From: Sulfitobacter indolifex
Lineage (GTDB): Bacteria > Pseudomonadota > Alphaproteobacteria > Rhodobacterales > Rhodobacteraceae
Direction of reading: 5' to 3'
Length of the DNA: 64,000 bases
Assembly: GCF_022788655.1 (NCBI RefSeq)
Contig: NZ_CP084951.1
Location: 868,001 to 932,000, forward strand
Positions within the stretch are counted from its first letter, which is position 1, and each line of letters starts with the position of its first letter. This document shows, piece after piece, positions 45,801 through 56,039 of the stretch. The notes beneath the pieces were generated by a model that was not told the DNA's origin, searched no databases, and saw nothing but the letters and a program-made list of their open reading frames with translations. The position numbers and the translations under genes were made by a program.

Positions 45801-46835
45801 TCAGGCGCTGCGCTGCGCCTCAGACTGGGCGGTGATCTCTTCAAAGCCCGCCTGAGCCTCAAGGAAGTTGCGTGTGAGCGGCGCAGTGAGTTCGGATTGG
45901 TCTGAGAAATAGGCCCCAACCCGGCAGATATGCGCCGCGAACTCGGGGTGCACGCCCGCATCGTCATAGCGCCGAATGCGGTCTTTGCTCAGCCAGCCGC
46001 GTTTCTTGGCCTCTTTGCTGATCAGCTTAAGCCGCTGCACCGCGTGAAAGGTCAGGTAGACCGAAAGATAGTCGAGGTAGTCGGGCAGGGGGATGCCGCA
46101 GGTGGGATCGAAGGCGTCGATCACTACATCGACCATGTCTTGTGGTGCAACCGGCCACGCCTCGTCCCCGATCAGCCAAGCGATGTCTTCGGCACCGTGA
46201 CGCAGCCCGGCGTATTCAAAGTCGAACCAACGCAGCTTGTCATCGTGGCCGATCGCGGCATTGCCGGACCGGCAATCCCATTTCACAAATTGCCGCGCCG
46301 GGGCATTGATGCGCTCATAGGCTGCGGTGCGGTCAAACTGGTCCGAGATACCGCCGCCGAGGTCTTTCAAAAAGTCCACCGCATCCACGAAGTTCAACAC
46401 CCAATCGCGGTTGTTTCCCAGATGCGGCATAATGGCATTCAGCTCGGTCTGTCGCGCAGCACCATGGATGCGGAAAATGGCCGATACGGCCTCAGCCGCC
46501 AGATCAAGCTGCACCGCTGGCGCGACCTGCGCGACCTCAACGTTAAGCCGGCGTTTGCCCACATCGGACTGGAACATGATCTCGCCCACCACGCCCAGAC
46601 ATTCGGGCAGGTCGCTGCAATGGCGGCTAAGTTCGGTCAGCACATGCGCTTCTAGATGGGTGCGGCGAAAGTTTGGGCGCAGGGTGGCGATGACGGTGCG
46701 GTCGGTCAGGTGCAGACGAAAGCTCGACCGGTTTTCGCCGCCCGGTGCCGATACCCGCGCGATGTCTTGGCCGAAGTGTTTGCGCGCCGCTGCGACAATC
46801 TGCGCCTGAGCGCTTTTTTCCTTAGGTCGTGCCAT
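45801..46835 (-). CDS. Aminoglycoside phosphotransferase-fold protein
   Basis: A 344-residue kinase-like protein. The catalytic loop reads VKWDCRSGNAA: Asp and Asn are kept, but the usual His two before the Asp is Lys-Trp here. The DFG-like site is LRWFDFEYAGLRHGAEDIAWLIGDE. It probably phosphorylates a small molecule, or has lost activity. The N-terminal MARPKEKSAQAQIVAAARKHFGQD is unusual for the fold. A resistance role is not implied. Confidence 0.75.
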   Translation of the reverse strand: MARPKEKSAQAQIVAAARKHFGQDIARVSAPGGENRSSFRLHLTDRTVIATLRPNFRRTHLEAHVLTELSRHCSDLPECLGVVGEIMFQSDVGKRRLNVEVAQVAPAVQLDLAAEAVSAIFRIHGAARQTELNAIMPHLGNNRDWVLNFVDAVDFLKDLGGGISDQFDRTAAYERINAPARQFVKWDCRSGNAAIGHDDKLRWFDFEYAGLRHGAEDIAWLIGDEAWPVAPQDMVDVVIDAFDPTCGIPLPDYLDYLSVYLTFHAVQRLKLISKEAKKRGWLSKDRIRRYDDAGVHPEFAAHICRVGAYFSDQSELTAPLTRNFLEAQAGFEEITAQSEAQRSA

Positions 46836-47154
46836 GAGGCCTCCGCTGGTGTTTTCGCTTGTGTAGGTCGGTTGACTGACGACGGTACGGCGGGTTTTGG
46901 GCAAAACAAAGGCAATTTCACCCTATACGGACAGAGTGATTCGTCGCCCTTAGGGGTGTTTGAGCTATACTAAAGGACAATGCACACATGGGGTGCGCAC
47001 TGTTTCGAGTTTGGGTAGGTAATTTGCCCAATTCACCGAAAAGATGGAAAGAATTTGCCGCAAACAAGCAGAGCCTGTTAGTTTCGCAGGTCTGTGGGGG
47101 ACGCGGTGCTGCAATGCAATCGCGACTGCAATATGTATATGAGGGATTGGCGTC

Positions 47155-48507
47155 ATGGGTTACAGATTCTCGAAGGGTTGGGACAGCAAAGACAATAGCT
47201 GGTCCACCGACGATGCGGCGGGCAGCGGTTGTGATGCCAGCGGAACAAAGTCCTATCATAACGGCGGGGTAGAAGGGTCTTCCTTCGCCAAATGGTACGA
47301 CGAAAACCTAGCCGGGAAGTTCGACGGTAACGATGACGGCAAAGGCTCTGGCTCTGGCGGCACGAAGGGTTCTGGCTCTGGCGGCACGAAGGGCTCCGGC
47401 TCGGGCGGCACGAAGGATTCCGGCTCTGGCGGGACCAAGGGCTCCGGTTCTGGCGGCACGAAAGGTTCCGGCTCTGGCGGTACGAAGGGTTCCGGCTCTG
47501 GCGGTACGAAGGGTTCCGGCTCTGGCGGTACGAAGGGTTCCGGCTCTGGCGGTACGAAGGGTTCCGGCTCTGGCGGTACGAAGGGTTCCGGCTCTGGCGG
47601 TACGAAGGGTTCCGGCTCTGGCGGTACGAAGGGTTCCGGCTCTGGCGGTACGGAGGGCTCCGGCTCTGGCGGCACGAAAGGTTCCGGTTCTGGCGGCACG
47701 AAGGGTTCTGGTTCTGGCGGCACGAAGGGTTCTGGCTCTGGCGGCACGAAGGGTTCCGGCTCTGGCGGCACGAAGGGTTCCGGTTCTGGCGGTACGAAGG
47801 GCTCCGGTTCTGGCGGCACGAAGGGTTCCGGCTCTGGCGGCACGAAGGGTTCCGGCTCTGGCGGTACGAAGGGTTCCGGTTCTGGCGGCACGAAGGGCAC
47901 GGATACAGGCGGTGACGACAAGACGACGCTGAACTTCACAGTGGGCGACCCTGCGGAGATCAATGTATCGGTTACTGAAACGGACACCGGAACGCTGTTC
48001 TTCAAGCTATCGCAGGTTCAATTCGACGGTAACGAAGCCGAGATTGATGAAGTCTACTTCAACCTGACAGATGGCAGCGGGGTAGAGACCCTTTATTTCT
48101 TCCCAACCGCAGGCAGTCGCGATGTGAGTGACATTCAGGCTGCTGATGATGGGGTGAACGGTGCCGGGGGCACCTTTGACGTAGGGTTGAAGTTTGACCC
48201 GACGGCTGAAAACGCCGCCAATGGGGTTAAAGCGACTGACTTCACACTTTCTTCACACGATGGGCCATTGTCTTTTGAAGACATCGACTTGGCCGGTATG
48301 CGTGTCGTCGTTGATGTCGACGAAAATGGAGAGGGTGATGTGTTGGGCGTCACTGGGGGGATCGATCCCCTTGATGCGGACCCCGACGACGCTGACACCT
48401 CGGAAAGCGCGACCGCCCTCATGGATGCGCTCAGCCTTACCTCCACACCTTCAGACGAAGACGAACAGGCCGACGCTTGTGAGGATGACGCCTTCGACAT
48501 GGCCTGA
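47155..48507 (+). CDS. Protein with 23 Gly-Ser-Gly-Gly-Thr-Lys repeats
   Basis: A 450-residue protein of unknown function. Residues 1-62 are polar and begin MGYRFSKGWDSKDNSWSTDD. Residues 63-246 are 23 copies of an 8-residue unit KGSGSGGT, with one Lys-to-Glu and one Gly-to-Asp change. Residues 255-450 form an acidic globular domain rich in Asp (TLNFTVGDPAEINVSVTE; DFTLSSHDGPLSFEDIDLAGMRVVVDVDENGEGD), resembling secreted calcium-binding or beta-sandwich proteins. No signal peptide is seen, so export would be by type I secretion. A strong terminator follows. I recognise no family. Confidence 0.75.
   Translation: MGYRFSKGWDSKDNSWSTDDAAGSGCDASGTKSYHNGGVEGSSFAKWYDENLAGKFDGNDDGKGSGSGGTKGSGSGGTKGSGSGGTKDSGSGGTKGSGSGGTKGSGSGGTKGSGSGGTKGSGSGGTKGSGSGGTKGSGSGGTKGSGSGGTKGSGSGGTKGSGSGGTEGSGSGGTKGSGSGGTKGSGSGGTKGSGSGGTKGSGSGGTKGSGSGGTKGSGSGGTKGSGSGGTKGSGSGGTKGSGSGGTKGTDTGGDDKTTLNFTVGDPAEINVSVTETDTGTLFFKLSQVQFDGNEAEIDEVYFNLTDGSGVETLYFFPTAGSRDVSDIQAADDGVNGAGGTFDVGLKFDPTAENAANGVKATDFTLSSHDGPLSFEDIDLAGMRVVVDVDENGEGDVLGVTGGIDPLDADPDDADTSESATALMDALSLTSTPSDEDEQADACEDDAFDMA
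47341..47892. repeat. 24-bp tandem repeat, 23 units
   Basis: Twenty-three units of 24 bases with consensus AAGGGTTCCGGCTCTGGCGG plus TACG encode KGSGSGGT. Units 5-13 are nearly identical; outer units differ mostly at silent sites. No stop occurs in the coding frame, one further plus-strand frame and one minus-strand frame, which is a side effect of the repeat unit. Copy number is likely to vary between strains by slippage. Confidence 0.95.
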
Positions 48508-48528
48508 TAGCCCGTCATTGAACTAAAG

Positions 48529-48556
48529 AAAGGCGCGCCCATGTGGCGCGCCTTTT
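48529..48556 (+). terminator. Terminator after repeat protein gene
   Basis: AAAGGCGCGCC and GGCGCGCCTTTT with a 5-base loop and a T run: a classic intrinsic terminator about 20 bases after the stop. Confidence 0.92.
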
Positions 48557-48739
48557 TGCATTGGGCGTCATCTTTCCGAGAGATTTGCCACCACTGCCTT
48601 TGCCCAAAGAACGCCCGGAATCTTATACAGAAATGGAGAAACAACAGACCGACAAGCCGCCACAAAGGCGGCACGGCTTGTTCCAGCGCAGCGGCTGGCC
48701 TATAGAGTGGCGCAAACGCATTGCCAGAACGAGGTATTC

Positions 48740-49480
48740 ATGGCCGGTCACTCCAAATGGGCAAACATTCAGCATCGCAAAGGCCGTCAGGACAAGCTGC
48801 GCGCCAAGGTGTTTTCCAAACTTTCCAAGGAAATCACCATCGCGGCCAAGATGGGCGACCCTGACCCGGAAAAGAACCCGCGTCTGCGCATGGCTGTGAA
48901 AGAGGCCAAGGGCCAGTCCATGCCCAAGGACAACATCGAACGCGCGATCAAGAAGGCAATCGGCGGCGAGGGCGAGGACTACGAGGAAATCCGCTATGAG
49001 GGCTATGGCCCGAATGGTGTGGCGGTGATCGTTGAAGCGATGACCGACAACCGCAACCGCACCGCCTCGACCGTGCGCTCGACCTTTACCAAGAACGGCG
49101 GCAATCTGGGCGAAACCGGTTCGGTCGGCTTTATGTTTGAGCGCAAGGGCGAGGTGATTTACCCCGCTTCTGTCGGCGACGCGGACACCGTGATGATGGC
49201 GGCGATTGAGGCCGGGGCCGAGGATGTGGAAAGCTCCGAGGACGGGCATGTGATCTATTGCACGGATACCGATCTTAACGATGTGTCCACCGCGCTTGAG
49301 GCGGAATTGGGCGAGTCAGAATCGACCAAACTGATTTGGCGTCCGACCACGACGACAGAGATGGACCTTGAGGCCATGGAAAAGCTGATGAAGCTTGTCG
49401 ATGCGCTTGAGGAAGACGACGACGTGCAGCGCGTCACCACCAACTTTGAGGCCTCTGACGAGGTTATGGCGCAGCTTTAA
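48740..49480 (+). CDS. yebC: YebC/PmpR-family protein
   Basis: A 246-residue YebC-family protein, opening [18 protein letters not shown]. It was described as a transcription regulator (PmpR) and recently also as a factor that helps ribosomes through poly-proline. Full length. The start at MAGHS is universal in the family. Confidence 0.95.
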   Translation: MAGHSKWANIQHRKGRQDKLRAKVFSKLSKEITIAAKMGDPDPEKNPRLRMAVKEAKGQSMPKDNIERAIKKAIGGEGEDYEEIRYEGYGPNGVAVIVEAMTDNRNRTASTVRSTFTKNGGNLGETGSVGFMFERKGEVIYPASVGDADTVMMAAIEAGAEDVESSEDGHVIYCTDTDLNDVSTALEAELGESESTKLIWRPTTTTEMDLEAMEKLMKLVDALEEDDDVQRVTTNFEASDEVMAQL

Positions 49481-50358
49481 CGCGCCTCTTGCACCAGCGC
49501 CTCGCGCGCCGCGGCCCGAATGGCAGCGGTGAGCGGGGCCAGCGCGGGCGCCATGATCCGCGCCACTTGCCAATAGAGCGGCACATCCAGCGGCAGAGCG
49601 GCGTCGAGCGAGACGAGGCTGCCCTTCTTCATATCGTCAGCCACCAGCGGGGCAGGGTTCATGCCCCAGCCCAAACCTTCGCGCGCTGCCGCCACAAATC
49701 CGTGGCTTGAGGGCAGATGGTGGCTTGGCGGGGTGAGCCGTTGCCCGGTTTTCTGCATCAGCCAGCGCCCTTGCAACTGGTCCTTGCGGTCAAAGGTGAG
49801 GATCGGTGCGCGGGCAAGCGCGGCAGGTGTGACGCCATCGGCGAACCAGTCTCTCACATAAGCCGGGCTGGCAGTTGCATGATAGCGAAGCGCGCCTAAG
49901 GTCAGCACATTGCATCCCGGCGCCGCGCGGGCCTGTGCGGTGACTGCCGCGCTGACCTCTCCTCGGCGCAGCCAGTCGGCAGATGTGTCCTGATCGTCGA
50001 TCACCAAATCAAAGAGCATCTCAGGTATCTGTGCCAACGCGGGGATGAGCCATGTCGCCAGCACATCCGCAGGCACGGCGAGCCGAAGCCGGGGGGCGGT
50101 GACACTGTCGCTGGTCCCTAAAGCCTGCGCTTCCAGCAGGGCGACATCCTCGGCATGTTTGGCGAGCCGCTGGCCCAAAGGGGTTGGCGTGCAGGGCTGG
50201 CCGCGCAGCACCAACGTCGCGCCCACCCGGTCCTCTAAGGCCTTCAACCGTTGCGAGATCGCCGAAGGCGTCACACCAAGCGCCGCCGACGCGGCATCGA
50301 AACTGCCGAGACGCAGGATATAGGCGAGGGCGGTCAATTGGGCACTGTCGAGCTGCAT
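49477..50358 (-). CDS. argP: LysR-type regulator ArgP
   Basis: A 293-residue LysR regulator. The DNA-binding helix-turn-helix fills residues 1-60 ([46 protein letters not shown]). The text fits the ArgP/IciA group, which senses lysine or arginine and switches on amino-acid export. It is divergent to the LysE/ArgO-type gene, with about 90 bases between them, and overlaps the 3' end of yebC by four bases. Confidence 0.9.
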   Translation of the reverse strand: MQLDSAQLTALAYILRLGSFDAASAALGVTPSAISQRLKALEDRVGATLVLRGQPCTPTPLGQRLAKHAEDVALLEAQALGTSDSVTAPRLRLAVPADVLATWLIPALAQIPEMLFDLVIDDQDTSADWLRRGEVSAAVTAQARAAPGCNVLTLGALRYHATASPAYVRDWFADGVTPAALARAPILTFDRKDQLQGRWLMQKTGQRLTPPSHHLPSSHGFVAAAREGLGWGMNPAPLVADDMKKGSLVSLDAALPLDVPLYWQVARIMAPALAPLTAAIRAAAREALVQEAR

Positions 50359-50446
50359 AAGTTTTTCTAATCCCGGCGAAGACTATTGAATTTGAGTAAT
50401 CTGATCCACCGCGCTAGGCAAGGGCATCAAAAGACTGGACATTCCA

Positions 50447-51046
50447 ATGCTGACCTCATTCCTTCCCGGCTTTGCCCTGAGCCTTACCCTCATCATGGCC
50501 ATTGGTGCACAGAATGCCTTTGTGCTGCGCCAAGGACTGCGGCGCGAACATGTGTTGCCTGTGGTCCTGCTCTGCGCCGGTTCTGATGCGCTTCTGATTG
50601 GGGCGGGGGTTGCCGGTTTTGGCGCATTGGCCGAGGCGGCACCGTGGTTTGGCCCGCTGATGCGCTATGGCGGCGCGGCTTTTTTGCTGTGGTACGGCTG
50701 GCGCAACGCGGTGTCGGCTTGGCACGGCGGAGAGGGGCTTGAGGCGGAAGGCCAAGCGACCCGCAGCTTGGGCAAGGCCATCCTGACGCTGTTGGCGCTG
50801 ACGTGGCTGAACCCGCATGTCTATCTCGATACGTTGGTGCTGCTCGGGTCAATCTCGGCGCAATATCCTGATCGCTTGAGCTTTGGCATCGGGGCAGCTT
50901 TGGCCAGCTTCGTGTTTTTCGTTGCCCTTGGTTATGGCGCGCGGCTGCTTGCGCCGCTCTTTGCCAAACCGCGCAGTTGGCAGGTTTTGGATGCGCTAAT
51001 TGCCGTGACTATGTGGGCGATTGCCATCAAACTGCTTGCGATGTGA
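50447..51046 (+). CDS. LysE/ArgO-type amino-acid exporter
   Basis: A 199-residue membrane protein with about six helices. LPGFALSLTLIMAIGAQNAFVLRQGLRREHVLPVVLLCAGSDALLIGAGVAGFG is diagnostic of LysE/ArgO. It is expected to export arginine or lysine under control of the divergent ArgP regulator. Confidence 0.93.
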   Translation: MLTSFLPGFALSLTLIMAIGAQNAFVLRQGLRREHVLPVVLLCAGSDALLIGAGVAGFGALAEAAPWFGPLMRYGGAAFLLWYGWRNAVSAWHGGEGLEAEGQATRSLGKAILTLLALTWLNPHVYLDTLVLLGSISAQYPDRLSFGIGAALASFVFFVALGYGARLLAPLFAKPRSWQVLDALIAVTMWAIAIKLLAM

Positions 51047-51101
51047 ATAAAAGTGCCGCGGCCATCTTGCCCTTACCTGCGCTTTGGGAAAGGGTCGCGG
51101 C

Positions 51102-52031
51102 ATGACACAAAACCCGGCCACCACCCCCGACATCCCCGTTCCCGCCAATCGCCCGCTTGTCGGGGTCTTTTGGATGCTGGTGACGGGGGCTTGTTTCATC
51201 GGCGTGACCGCGCTGGTGAAATATATGGGGCCGCGCCTGCCTTCGGCAGAAGCCGCCTTTTTGCGCTATGCGATGGGATTGGTTTTCATCCTGCCGATGC
51301 TGCGGTCATTGTTGGCGACACCGGTCAGCAAACGGCAGTGGGGGCTGTTCGGGTTGCGTGGTTTTTTCCACGCGGGCGGGGTAATCTTGTGGTTCTACGC
51401 CATGACGCGCCTGCCGATTGCCGAAGTGACGGCGATGAACTACCTCGCGCCGATCTATGTCACCGTCGGCGCTGCGATTTTTCTGGGCGAAAAGCTCGCG
51501 GCGCGGCGTATTGTGGCCGTTTGTCTGGGGCTGGCAGGGGCGGCGATTATCCTGCGGCCCGGCTTTCGCGAAGTTTCAACCGGGCATCTGGCGATGCTGC
51601 TGGCGGCGGTGGTGTTTGCGGGCTCCTACCTCTTGGCCAAAGTGCTGGCAGACGAAGCGCGCCCGGTGATGATCGTGACCATGCTGTCGATCTTCGTGAC
51701 CATCGGGCTTGCGCCTTTTGCCTTCACCGTTTGGATCACTCCCACCGCGCAGGAGTTGCTGATCCTCGCCGGCGTCGCCTTCTTCGCCACCGCGGGGCAT
51801 TTCACCATGACACTGGCATTCGCCGCCGCTCCGGTGACAGTGACGCAGCCGGTGACATTCCTGCAATTGGTCTGGGCCACGATCCTCGGCGTGGTGGTCT
51901 TTGCTGAACCGGTGGACATCTGGGTCGTGCTTGGCGGCGCGGTGATTTTGGGCTCGGTCACCTTCATTACATGGCGTGAGGCGATGCTGAAACGGCAAGT
52001 CACGCCGCCCTCTCACGCCGCGAAATTCTGA
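51102..52031 (+). CDS. DMT-family (EamA) transporter
   Basis: A 309-residue protein with ten membrane helices in two EamA repeats. FYAMTRLPIAEVTAMNYLAPIYVTVGAAIFLGEKL and TLAFAAAPVTVTQPVTFLQLVWATILGVVVFAE are the repeat ends. The substrate is unknown. Two starts are possible 18 bases apart; I prefer the ATG. Confidence 0.9.
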   Translation: MTQNPATTPDIPVPANRPLVGVFWMLVTGACFIGVTALVKYMGPRLPSAEAAFLRYAMGLVFILPMLRSLLATPVSKRQWGLFGLRGFFHAGGVILWFYAMTRLPIAEVTAMNYLAPIYVTVGAAIFLGEKLAARRIVAVCLGLAGAAIILRPGFREVSTGHLAMLLAAVVFAGSYLLAKVLADEARPVMIVTMLSIFVTIGLAPFAFTVWITPTAQELLILAGVAFFATAGHFTMTLAFAAAPVTVTQPVTFLQLVWATILGVVVFAEPVDIWVVLGGAVILGSVTFITWREAMLKRQVTPPSHAAKF

Positions 52032-52054
52032 CCGAGGCGGCGGCCTCCGGGAAC

Positions 52055-52074
52055 TTGATTGACGCGTCAATAAA
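52055..52074. promoter_or_regulatory. BetI operator
   Basis: ATTGACGCGTCAAT is a perfect 14-bp palindrome, extended to TTG at the left and AAA at the right. It sits 53 bases before betI and resembles the TTGATTGAACGTTCAAT-type BetI operators. BetI would repress betIBA until choline is present. Confidence 0.8.
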
Positions 52075-52123
52075 AAATCCCCTATCCTGAGGCGGTCGTC
52101 ACTGCCCCAAGGACCCGAATCTA

Positions 52124-52699
52124 ATGCCCAAAGTCGGAATGGAACCCATTCGCCGCTCTGCGCTGGTCAAAGCCACCATCGCAGAGATCGGCGAAGCTCA
52201 GTCGCTTGATGTGACGGTGAGCCAGATCGCCAAGCGGGCGGGCATGTCCAGCGCCTTGGCGCATCACTATTTCGGCGGCAAGAACCAGATTTTCCTCGCC
52301 GCGATGCGCCATATCCTGTCGGAATATGCGGCAGGGGTGCGCGAACGGCTGGCCACGGCCCGCACACCACATGACCGGGCGGCGGCGATCATTGTGGCCA
52401 GTTTTGACGACACCGGCTTTCACCCCGGCACGATCAGCGCGTGGATGACGCTTTACGCCCATGCCCGCACCAATCCTGAGACACGGCGGCTGCTGACGGC
52501 TTATCAAAGCCGCCTGCGCTCCAACCTCACCCATGCGCTGCGCCCGATCAGCCCCCAGCCCGAGGGCGACGCCGAGACCTTGGCAGCGCTGATCGACGGG
52601 CTCTACCTGCGCGCCGCGCTGTCGGAGGGCGTCAGCGCGGCTGAGGCCATGACCCGCGCGCTTTATACCCTCGACCTGCTGCTCAAAGCGGGCCGCTGA
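52124..52699 (+). CDS. betI: Choline-responsive repressor BetI
   Basis: A 191-residue TetR-family repressor. The helix-turn-helix is [32 protein letters not shown], preceded by the BetI-type start [26 protein letters not shown]. It leads the bet operon with betB and betA behind, and has its operator palindrome upstream. Confidence 0.94.
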   Translation: MPKVGMEPIRRSALVKATIAEIGEAQSLDVTVSQIAKRAGMSSALAHHYFGGKNQIFLAAMRHILSEYAAGVRERLATARTPHDRAAAIIVASFDDTGFHPGTISAWMTLYAHARTNPETRRLLTAYQSRLRSNLTHALRPISPQPEGDAETLAALIDGLYLRAALSEGVSAAEAMTRALYTLDLLLKAGR

Positions 52700-52775
52700 A
52701 CACCGCGGAGAATGGCGGCAATGCCGCGCTCCGCCTTTTCGAACACTCCTCGCCTCAGGCAAGAAAGTAACTTTG

Positions 52776-54233
52776 ATGTCCTATGATCCCCAACCCAAAG
52801 CCAGCCACTTCATCGACGGCGCCTATGTCGAAGACACCGACGGCACGCCCATCCCGGTGATCTATCCCGCCACGGGCGAAAAGATCGCGACGGTCTATGC
52901 CGCCACGCCTACGATTATTGAGCAGGCCATCACCTCGGCGCGCCGTGCACAGGCCGCATGGGCCGCGATGACGGGCACCGAACGGGGCCGCGTGCTGCGC
53001 CGTGCCTCGGATTTGATCCGCGAGCGCAACCACGACCTGTCGGTGCTAGAGACCTATGACACCGGCAAACCTTACCAAGAAACCTCTGTTGCCGATGCCA
53101 CCAGCGGGGCGGACGCGCTGGAGTATTTCGGCGGGCTGGCGGGCAGTCTGACGGGTGAACATATCCAACTGGGCGAAGACTGGGTCTATACCCGCCGCGA
53201 GGCGCTTGGCCTCTGTGTCGGCATCGGCGCGTGGAACTACCCCACCCAGATCGCCTGCTGGAAAGCCGCGCCCGCGCTGGCTTGCGGCAATGCGATGATC
53301 TTTAAACCGTCGGAAACCACGCCGCTTTGTGCGTTGAAGGTGGCAGAGATTTTGATTGAGGCCGGGCTGCCTGCCGGGCTGTTCAATGTGGTGCAGGGCA
53401 TGGGCGAGGTGGGCAAGTCGTTGGTCACCGACCCGCGGGTCGATAAAGTGTCGCTCACCGGGTCGGTACCGACGGGCCGCAAAGTCTATGCCGCTGCTGC
53501 CGAGGGCATCAAGCACGTGACGATGGAACTGGGTGGCAAATCGCCCATGATCGTCTTTGAGGATGCCGACATCGACAATGCGGTCAGCGGTGCGATTTTG
53601 GGTAACTTCTATAGCTCCGGGCAGATCTGCTCGAACGGCACCCGCGTTTTCGTGCATCGCGACATTAAGGAAGCCTTCCTCGCGCGGCTTGCGGAACGCC
53701 TAGAAAACGCTGTGATTGGCGATCCGATGGACCCCGAGACCAGCTTTGGCCCGATGGTCAGCGAACGGCAAATGCAGATTGCGTTGGACTATGTAGCGAA
53801 GGGCGAGGCCGAGGGCGCGCGGCTGGTCTATGGCGGCCAGCGGATTGAGCGCGACGGCTTTTACATGCAGCCCACGGTCTTTGCTGACGTCAAAGACGAT
53901 ATGGTCATCGCCCGCGAAGAGATCTTTGGCCCCGTTATGGCGGTACTGGACTTCGAGGATGAGGCCGAAGTCATGGCCCGCGCCAATGCCACCGAATTCG
54001 GCCTCGCTGCGGGTGTCTTTACCAATGATCTCAGCCGCGCACACCGTGTCGCAGCCGGGTTCGAGGCGGGCACCTGCTACATCAACACCTATAACGACGC
54101 GCCGGTCGAAGCGCCCTTTGGGGGCATGAAAAACTCCGGTGTCGGGCGCGAAAACTCCAAGGCGGCGATCAATCATTATAGCCAGTTGAAGTCCGTCTAC
54201 GTTCGCATGGGCGATGTCGAAGCGCCGTTCTAA
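52776..54233 (+). CDS. betB: Betaine aldehyde dehydrogenase
   Basis: A 485-residue NAD(P)-dependent aldehyde dehydrogenase making glycine betaine. The general base Glu is in MELGGKSP and the catalytic Cys in [16 protein letters not shown], both typical of BetB. The start is ATG three bases into a longer TTG frame. The operon order betI-betB-betA is as in other alphaproteobacteria. Confidence 0.96.
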   Translation: MSYDPQPKASHFIDGAYVEDTDGTPIPVIYPATGEKIATVYAATPTIIEQAITSARRAQAAWAAMTGTERGRVLRRASDLIRERNHDLSVLETYDTGKPYQETSVADATSGADALEYFGGLAGSLTGEHIQLGEDWVYTRREALGLCVGIGAWNYPTQIACWKAAPALACGNAMIFKPSETTPLCALKVAEILIEAGLPAGLFNVVQGMGEVGKSLVTDPRVDKVSLTGSVPTGRKVYAAAAEGIKHVTMELGGKSPMIVFEDADIDNAVSGAILGNFYSSGQICSNGTRVFVHRDIKEAFLARLAERLENAVIGDPMDPETSFGPMVSERQMQIALDYVAKGEAEGARLVYGGQRIERDGFYMQPTVFADVKDDMVIAREEIFGPVMAVLDFEDEAEVMARANATEFGLAAGVFTNDLSRAHRVAAGFEAGTCYINTYNDAPVEAPFGGMKNSGVGRENSKAAINHYSQLKSVYVRMGDVEAPF

Positions 54234-54319
54234 GCAACGGAAAATTAGGCCGAAGCGCATAAAGCCGACAACGTCGGGCGCTGCCCTGCACTCGTGCAGA
54301 TTTGCGGAAGGTGAATGAA

Positions 54320-55978
54320 ATGGAAGCTGAATTTGTGATCGTCGGCGCGGGGTCTGCGGGCTGCGCCATGGCCTACCGTCTGGCCGAGGCGGGCCGCAAG
54401 GTGATCGTCATCGAGCATGGCGGCAGCGATGCGGGGCCCTTCATTCAGATGCCCGCAGCACTTAGCTATCCGATGAACATGCCGCGCTATGACTGGGGCT
54501 ATAAATCCGAGCCAGAGCCGCATCTGAACGGGCGTCAGCTGGTCTGCCCGCGCGGCAAAGTCATCGGCGGTTCGTCGTCGATCAACGGCATGGTTTATGT
54601 GCGCGGTCACGCCAAGGATTTCGACCATTGGGAAGAAAGCGGGGCGCAGGGTTGGGGTTATGCCGACGTGCTGCCCTATTACAAGCGCATGGAGACATGG
54701 CACGAGAACGGTCACGGCGGCGATGCGGCCTGGCGCGGCAAGGATGGGCCTTTGCATGTAAGCCGTGGGCCGCGCGCGAACCCTCTGTTCGATGCTTTTG
54801 TGCAGGCGGGGTCGCAGGCCGGGTACCAAATGACCGAGGATTACAACGGCGAGAAGCAAGAGGGCTTTGGTCCGATGGAGCAGACTGTCTGGAACGGGCG
54901 GCGCTGGTCGGCGGCGAATGCTTATCTGCGCCCGGCGCAGAAGACCGGGAATGTGACGTTAATCCGCGCGCTCGCACAGCGTGTGGTGATCGAAGAGGGG
55001 CGTGCCGTAGGCGTCGAGGTTAAGCGCGGCAACGCGATCGAGATCATCCGCGCGCAGCGCGAAGTGGTACTGGCCGCGTCGTCGATCAACTCTCCTAAGC
55101 TGCTGATGCTGTCCGGCATCGGCCCAGCAGCGCATCTGGCCGAACATGGCATCGACGTGGTCGCCGACCGCCCCGGCGTGGGGCAGAACCTGCAGGACCA
55201 TCTTGAGCTCTATATCCAGATGGCTTCAAGCCAGCCGATCACGCTTTATAAGCACTGGAACCTGCTGTCGAAGGCCGTCATCGGCGCGCAGTGGCTCTTC
55301 ACCAAGACCGGCATGGGGGCGTCGAACCAGTTCGAATCCGCGGCCTTCATCCGCTCGAAGCCCGGCGTCGAATACCCTGATATCCAATACCATTTCCTGC
55401 CCATTGCCGTGCGCTATGACGGGCAGGCAGCGGCTGAGGGGCACGGGTTTCAAGCCCATACCGGGCCGATGCGTTCGAAGTCGCGGGGCGACATTACCCT
55501 ACGCTCGGCGGACCCGGCGGATGCGCCAAAAATCCGCTTTAACTACATGTCGCATCCCGATGATTGGGAAGAGTTTCGCACCTGTATCCGTCTCACGCGG
55601 GAAATTTTCGGGCAGGAGGCGTTCAAGCCTTTCGTAAAGCACGAAATCCAGCCCGGTGCGGCGCTGCAATCGGACGCGGAACTTGACAGTTTCATCGCCG
55701 AGCATGCCGAAAGCGCCTATCACCCCTGCGGCACCTGCCGGATGGGCGCGGCCGATGACCGGAACGCCGTGGTCGACCCACAGGCGCGGGTTATCGGGGT
55801 TGAGGGGCTGCGCGTGGCCGATAGTTCGATCTTCCCGCGCATCACCAATGGCAACCTGAACGCGCCGTCGATCATGGTGGGCGAGAAAGTCTCGGACCTG
55901 CTCTTGGGCCGTGATCCGCTGCCGCGCGCCAATGAAGAGCCTTGGCTGCACCCCAATTGGCAAGTGGCACAGCGCTGA
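54320..55978 (+). CDS. betA: Choline dehydrogenase
   Basis: A 552-residue FAD enzyme of the GMC family oxidising choline to betaine aldehyde. [19 protein letters not shown] binds [22 protein letters not shown] is the first GMC signature; the active His is in [11 protein letters not shown]. The start is chosen for GGAAGG upstream. Length matches BetA. Confidence 0.96.
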   Translation: MEAEFVIVGAGSAGCAMAYRLAEAGRKVIVIEHGGSDAGPFIQMPAALSYPMNMPRYDWGYKSEPEPHLNGRQLVCPRGKVIGGSSSINGMVYVRGHAKDFDHWEESGAQGWGYADVLPYYKRMETWHENGHGGDAAWRGKDGPLHVSRGPRANPLFDAFVQAGSQAGYQMTEDYNGEKQEGFGPMEQTVWNGRRWSAANAYLRPAQKTGNVTLIRALAQRVVIEEGRAVGVEVKRGNAIEIIRAQREVVLAASSINSPKLLMLSGIGPAAHLAEHGIDVVADRPGVGQNLQDHLELYIQMASSQPITLYKHWNLLSKAVIGAQWLFTKTGMGASNQFESAAFIRSKPGVEYPDIQYHFLPIAVRYDGQAAAEGHGFQAHTGPMRSKSRGDITLRSADPADAPKIRFNYMSHPDDWEEFRTCIRLTREIFGQEAFKPFVKHEIQPGAALQSDAELDSFIAEHAESAYHPCGTCRMGAADDRNAVVDPQARVIGVEGLRVADSSIFPRITNGNLNAPSIMVGEKVSDLLLGRDPLPRANEEPWLHPNWQVAQR

Positions 55979-56039
55979 TCATTAACCTCTCTTAATCTCG
56001 TCCCTTGAAGCTGGTGGGGCAGGGCGTCATACCTGCCTC

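Noticed and set aside
47341..47892. CRISPR-like array
   Set aside because: Repeats are head-to-tail without spacers and lie in phase inside a coding frame.
47333..47932. Second plus-strand frame through the tandem repeat
   Set aside because: Same cause as above; Ala-Leu-Ala-rich text without a ribosome binding site.
47256..48005. Minus-strand Pro-Glu-Pro repeat frame
   Set aside because: It arises because the 24-bp unit has no stop codon on that strand; no start signal or second domain.
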